Positions 61,651 through 64,000 of a stretch of 64,000 bases of DNA are shown piece after piece (within the stretch, counting starts at the first letter, position 1; every line of letters starts with the position of its first letter). Source of the stretch: Brevibacillus sp042683565 (GTDB lineage: Bacteria > Bacillota > Bacilli > Brevibacillales > Brevibacillaceae); NCBI RefSeq assembly GCF_042683565.1, contig NZ_JBHUJW010000009.1, positions 13,962 through 77,961 of the forward strand, written 5' to 3'. Position numbers and translations under genes: made by a program. A model generated the notes under the pieces. The model was given only the letters and a program-made list of their open reading frames with translations. It ran no database searches and was not told the origin of the DNA.

Positions 61651-61857
61651 ATGAGCACCTCGAAGCGGGAGTTGAATCAGGAGATTTTGCTGGAGATCAT
61701 GCTCCAGGCCTATCAGCTGGGCGTGCAGAGGAAAGATATCAACCTGGGAATGATGATTGACACTTTGACATATGAATTGAAGCCTTACTTCGAGCACGAA
61801 CACCGGTATCGCCCCTTTGCGAAGGGCGAACTGGACGGGACAGAGGGAACCGGTTGA
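61651..61857 (+). CDS. Small protein of unknown function
   Basis: A 68-residue protein with the helical pattern LNQEILLEIMLQAYQLGVQRKD, then LGMMIDTLTYELKPYFEHEH (parts). It has no signal, cysteine or enzymatic motif. The ATG is preceded by AAAAGGGGG. The acidic, amphipathic sequence suggests a small regulatory or structural protein. Its stop overlaps an in-frame TTG of the next gene. Confidence 0.6.
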   Translation: MSTSKRELNQEILLEIMLQAYQLGVQRKDINLGMMIDTLTYELKPYFEHEHRYRPFAKGELDGTEGTG

Positions 61858-61968
61858 ACATAGATGCAGCGGTTTTGGCCGCTGGCAAAGGAACGCGGAT
61901 GAGCTCCTGCTCGCCTGTTTCATGTACAATAGAGGGGAACGAGTGCGAGGAAAGAGGCGAGAGAGCCA

Positions 61969-62525
61969 TGCGGGATGTCAAAAACCGTCACAGGGAGCTT
62001 CCCCCGCGCACGCCTGAGATGCTGTACAACATCGTGCGCAAGTTTTACCGGGGGGCTGTAAGCCATTACGATCTGATCCAGGAAAAAAAGCAGGACGTGC
62101 GCGCCGCTCTAGCGCAAGTCAGGGCGAGCGGGGATGACACCGCGCTTCGTCAGGCGCTTTCCACACTGTTTCTGGAATTTCATTTTTACGTGACTTGCTG
62201 GCTGCAAATCGAGCTGGCCCTGTTTCGCCTGGCCAGACAGGACGAGGAGCAGGCGCGGGTGCTGGAGCGTTTTCGCCCGGAGCTGGAGAAGCATCTGCAC
62301 GTCCGCGAGCAGCTGGACCAGACGGAGGCTTGCGTCCAGGCACAGCAATGGGGCAACGCTCCGTCCGGCACGGGGGCGGAGCACAGTGGCAGCGAATGGT
62401 CATGCGTGCAGGAAGATGCGTACTGGTTTGCCGGTGTCCGGTTCACCGTAGATGAACAGAGCCTGCAAGAGCTGCACGCGTTGTACGAAGCGATCCAGCA
62501 GGCGAGGGAAAAGCAGGCGGAGTAA
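61969..62525 (+). CDS. Hypothetical helical protein
   Basis: A 185-residue protein rich in Gln, Glu, Arg and Leu, predicted mostly helical. The centre reads LSTLFLEFHFYVTCWLQIELALFRLARQ (a hydrophobic helix, in parts), and the end YWFAGVRFTVDEQSLQELH. No family is recognised. ATG 61969 with GAGGCGAGAGAG upstream is preferred. The frame stays open back to TTG 61854, and that extension contains a nucleotidyltransferase-like AVLAAGKGTRM. A TACAAT (61925-61930) could be a -10. Confidence 0.6.
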
Positions 62526-62597
62526 GCGGAAGGCGAAAAACTCCCGATGCGGACTGCTTGCAAAAGGGGATACCGCGCTCATCATGCCAAACGCGAA

Positions 62598-62637
62598 AAA
62601 GCGTGGCTGTCAGCTGAAGACAGCCACGCTTTTTTGT
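62598..62637. terminator. Bidirectional terminator
   Basis: Perfect 11-bp stem GCGTGGCTGTC (601-611) and GACAGCCACGC (619-629), with T6 on the right and A5 on the left. It ends both the helical-protein gene and the repeat-protein gene. Confidence 0.92.
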
Positions 62638-62639
62638 TG

Positions 62640-63500
62640 TCAGATGCTTCCCGGGAAGATGGAGCCGACGTGCGCCGAAGCTTGTCCGCCGTGGTTGAGG
62701 CTGCGCACTTCCTGCACGTTGGTTCCGGCAAAGCCGGGGGAAAAGATCGATTGAACGCCGCCGAGCGAGGCGTTGTAGTTTTGGTATGCCTGCTGGCTTT
62801 GCTGCTGCTGCGCAGGATGAATACTGTAGCCGCTGCTCATAACGCCCGAAGACATCGCGTTGCCCTGGTTGAGCTGGCGAACCTCCTGGACGTTTGTCCC
62901 CGCGAAGCCGGGGGAGAAGATCGCGTTCGCCGAGCCGCCGAGCGGAGCCGAGTAGCCCGTGTTGCCGGTATACGCAGTCTGTCCGGTGTAGGCGGTGTGG
63001 TTGCGCTGCTGCACCTCCTGGACGTTCGTTCCCGCGAAGCCCGGAGAAAAGATCGAGTTCACTGTGCTGCCGAACACAGGCTGGTACGCCGTTTGCGTCG
63101 CCTGCATGCTATAGTTGCCCGGCTGCGTGTGCAGATAGCCGGTTTGATGCGGATGCAAGTAGTTGATCGGCTGTGTTTGTTGGTAGGTGTTCATTTGCGC
63201 TTGCGCGTAGCCTTGCTGGGGAGCGGCGTAGCCGGCGTTCAGCTGACGCACCTCTTGTACATTGGTGTTGGCGTAGCCTGGCTGAAACATCGCCTGGGCC
63301 GAGCCGGTGAATCCGCCGCCGTGAGCCATCCCGTATGTAGGTTGGTTGGATGGAGTGTGACCGCCGGAATTCCAGTATTGGACTTCCTGGGTGTTGGTGT
63401 TGGCGTAGCCTGGTTGGAACATGGCGCTTGCCTGGCCGTATGCTCCCGGGATATGGGTTTGCTGTTGCGTGTGCATCATGTTTGTATTGTTGTAGGTCAT
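62640..63500 (-). CDS. Gamma-type SASP-like repeat protein (putative spore protein)
   Basis: A 286-residue, Gln/Asn/Tyr/Gly-rich protein without signal peptide or membrane span. Five copies of a 17-residue unit of the form F-[QS]-P-G-[YF]-A-x-T-N-x-Q-E-V-[RQ]-x-x-N occur at residues 28-44, 72-88, 151-167, 195-211 and 253-269, each after a small-residue/Ile-Met lead. The unit closely resembles the FASETNAQQVRKQN repeat of gamma-type small acid-soluble spore proteins (SspE). It is far longer than usual SspE proteins. ATG 63500 follows AGGAGGTGG. A storage role in spores is inferred. Confidence 0.75.
   Translation of the reverse strand: MTYNNTNMMHTQQQTHIPGAYGQASAMFQPGYANTNTQEVQYWNSGGHTPSNQPTYGMAHGGGFTGSAQAMFQPGYANTNVQEVRQLNAGYAAPQQGYAQAQMNTYQQTQPINYLHPHQTGYLHTQPGNYSMQATQTAYQPVFGSTVNSIFSPGFAGTNVQEVQQRNHTAYTGQTAYTGNTGYSAPLGGSANAIFSPGFAGTNVQEVRQLNQGNAMSSGVMSSGYSIHPAQQQQSQQAYQNYNASLGGVQSIFSPGFAGTNVQEVRSLNHGGQASAHVGSIFPGSI
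62694..63419 (-). repeat. Five SASP-like repeat units
   Basis: Units lie at 63369-63419, 63237-63287, 63000-63050, 62868-62918 and 62694-62744. The last three share SPGFAGTNVQEV; the first two share QPGYANTN. Spacers vary in length and are Gln/Tyr/Gly-rich. The two groups suggest at least two duplication events. Confidence 0.85.
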
Positions 63501-63604
63501 GTGAAGACCACCTCCTAAGCACTATCTTTTCCAACGATGGCCAGTTGATGCATGAAGTGGCGAATCAAGAGAATTCTCACTTTTTGCAGATACTGGATAC
63601 GCAA

Positions 63605-63640
63605 AAAACATGCCGGATCGTCTGTCAGCCGGCATGCTCC
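63605..63640 (-). terminator. Probable minus-strand terminator
   Basis: CATGCCGG (609-616) and CCGGCATG (629-636) form a perfect stem; on the minus strand it is followed by TTTTTTG. The gene it would end is not clear. Confidence 0.6.
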
Positions 63641-64000
63641 TGCAAGTCGTTCGTTTTTGTAAAATATGGTATTCTAGGTACGTGTTCCTATTCATCGACA
63701 ACGTTGCAAAGATTGCCGATCACTTGGACTCGAATGTAAATTTTATCTAAAGGGTGGTTTAATTTGGTTAGAAAATTCTCTGCACTCACAGTAATATTGT
63801 TCTTGGTTTTCGTCCCAATTATTTGGAATTGAGAATGGATTATTGGTGGGTATGATTCAGAGAAATTGAGGATTGAATCCGAAACAAAACCTCCATGCCT
63901 CCTCGAGCCACACCCCATCATGAAAATGGGTTTGGCTCTTTTCGTTTCTTCCCAAACTAGTGAATAACCCTGGGTGAACGAATACGTGGCTTTTTATGGT
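63641..64000. other. Intergenic stretch at the window end
   Basis: No large gene is supported. A 22-codon frame on the plus strand (TTG 63764 to 63832) after AAAGGGTGG encodes a short basic then hydrophobic peptide. A plus-strand hairpin with GAGCCA/TGGCTC and TTTT lies at about 63903-63945. A 77-codon minus-strand frame at 63688-63921 has no good start signal. Confidence 0.35.
63903..63945 (+). terminator. Probable plus-strand terminator
   Basis: GAGCCACACCCCAT pairs with ATGGGTTTGGCTC, with two mismatches, and is followed by TTTT. It could end a short transcript covering 63764-63832. Confidence 0.55.

Noticed and set aside
63688..63921. 77-codon minus-strand frame
   Set aside because: No ribosome binding site, no motif, and it overlaps a terminator-like hairpin on the opposite strand.

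Overview
The window reads as chromosome from a moderately GC-rich, spore-forming Firmicute, most likely Brevibacillus or a close Paenibacillaceae relative. The evidence is the AGGAGG-type ribosome binding sites, a T-box in front of trpS, sporulation-kinase and SASP-like genes, a PerR-like operator, a B. subtilis-like dctB/dctS/dctR module, and a Priestia/Bacillus megaterium-type anaerobic B12 pathway with the fused CbiH60 enzyme. No phage, insertion sequence, CRISPR array, rRNA or tRNA was seen.

Region 1 (about 0.4-20.2 kb) is one long cobalamin operon behind a cobalamin riboswitch. Twenty genes run in one direction, most overlapping by 1-4 bases: cobO-cobD-cobU-cobS-cobC-cbiB-cbiH60-cbiX-cbiJ-cbiC-cbiD-cbiET-cbiL-cbiF-cbiG-cbiA-cbiP-cobT-cobA-sirC. 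Together they cover every step from uroporphyrinogen III to adenosylcobalamin, with early cobalt insertion, except dimethylbenzimidazole synthesis and cobalt import.

Region 2 (20.2-30 kb) holds a basic glycosyltransferase-like gene, a DinB-like protein, a C4-dicarboxylate symporter, a secreted and strikingly acidic stalk-domain protein, an orphan OmpR-type two-component pair, and a divergent dctB / dctS-dctR sensing module that probably controls the symporter about 4 kb away.

Region 3 (30-45.8 kb) is mixed housekeeping and amidohydrolase territory: LD-carboxypeptidase plus M20 amidohydrolase, Dps, CoaA, PaiB-like protein, a LysR regulator divergent from a purine-type NCS2 permease, an MFS exporter, T-box-controlled trpS, a carbamoylase/amidohydrolase pair, a UPF0173 hydrolase and an MtaD-like deaminase. 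Several small genes are present.

Region 4 (45.9-53 kb) is a probable N-acetylmuramic acid (MurNAc) salvage operon: RpiR/MurR-type regulator, AmiE-like serine hydrolase, sugar ABC importer (binding lipoprotein and two permeases, no ATPase), BadF-type sugar kinase and MurQ etherase. The inferred route is import of unphosphorylated amino sugar, cytoplasmic phosphorylation, then lactyl-ether cleavage, in place of the PTS route of B. subtilis.

Region 5 (53.2-64 kb) has a LysR-controlled DJ-1/isochorismatase/LysE cluster; a possible small RNA or attenuator ahead of a soluble PAS histidine kinase, DUF3870 and diguanylate cyclase operon; a peroxide-defence operon (thioredoxin-reductase-like flavoprotein, glutaredoxin, peroxiredoxin) whose promoter is flanked by PerR-like boxes; two unknown small genes; and a protein with five repeats resembling the gamma-type small acid-soluble spore protein motif. 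The most unusual items are that SASP-like repeat protein, the attenuator-like RNA at about 56.1 kb, the ABC-type MurNAc operon, the aberrant thioredoxin-reductase-like enzyme, and the acidic stalk protein.
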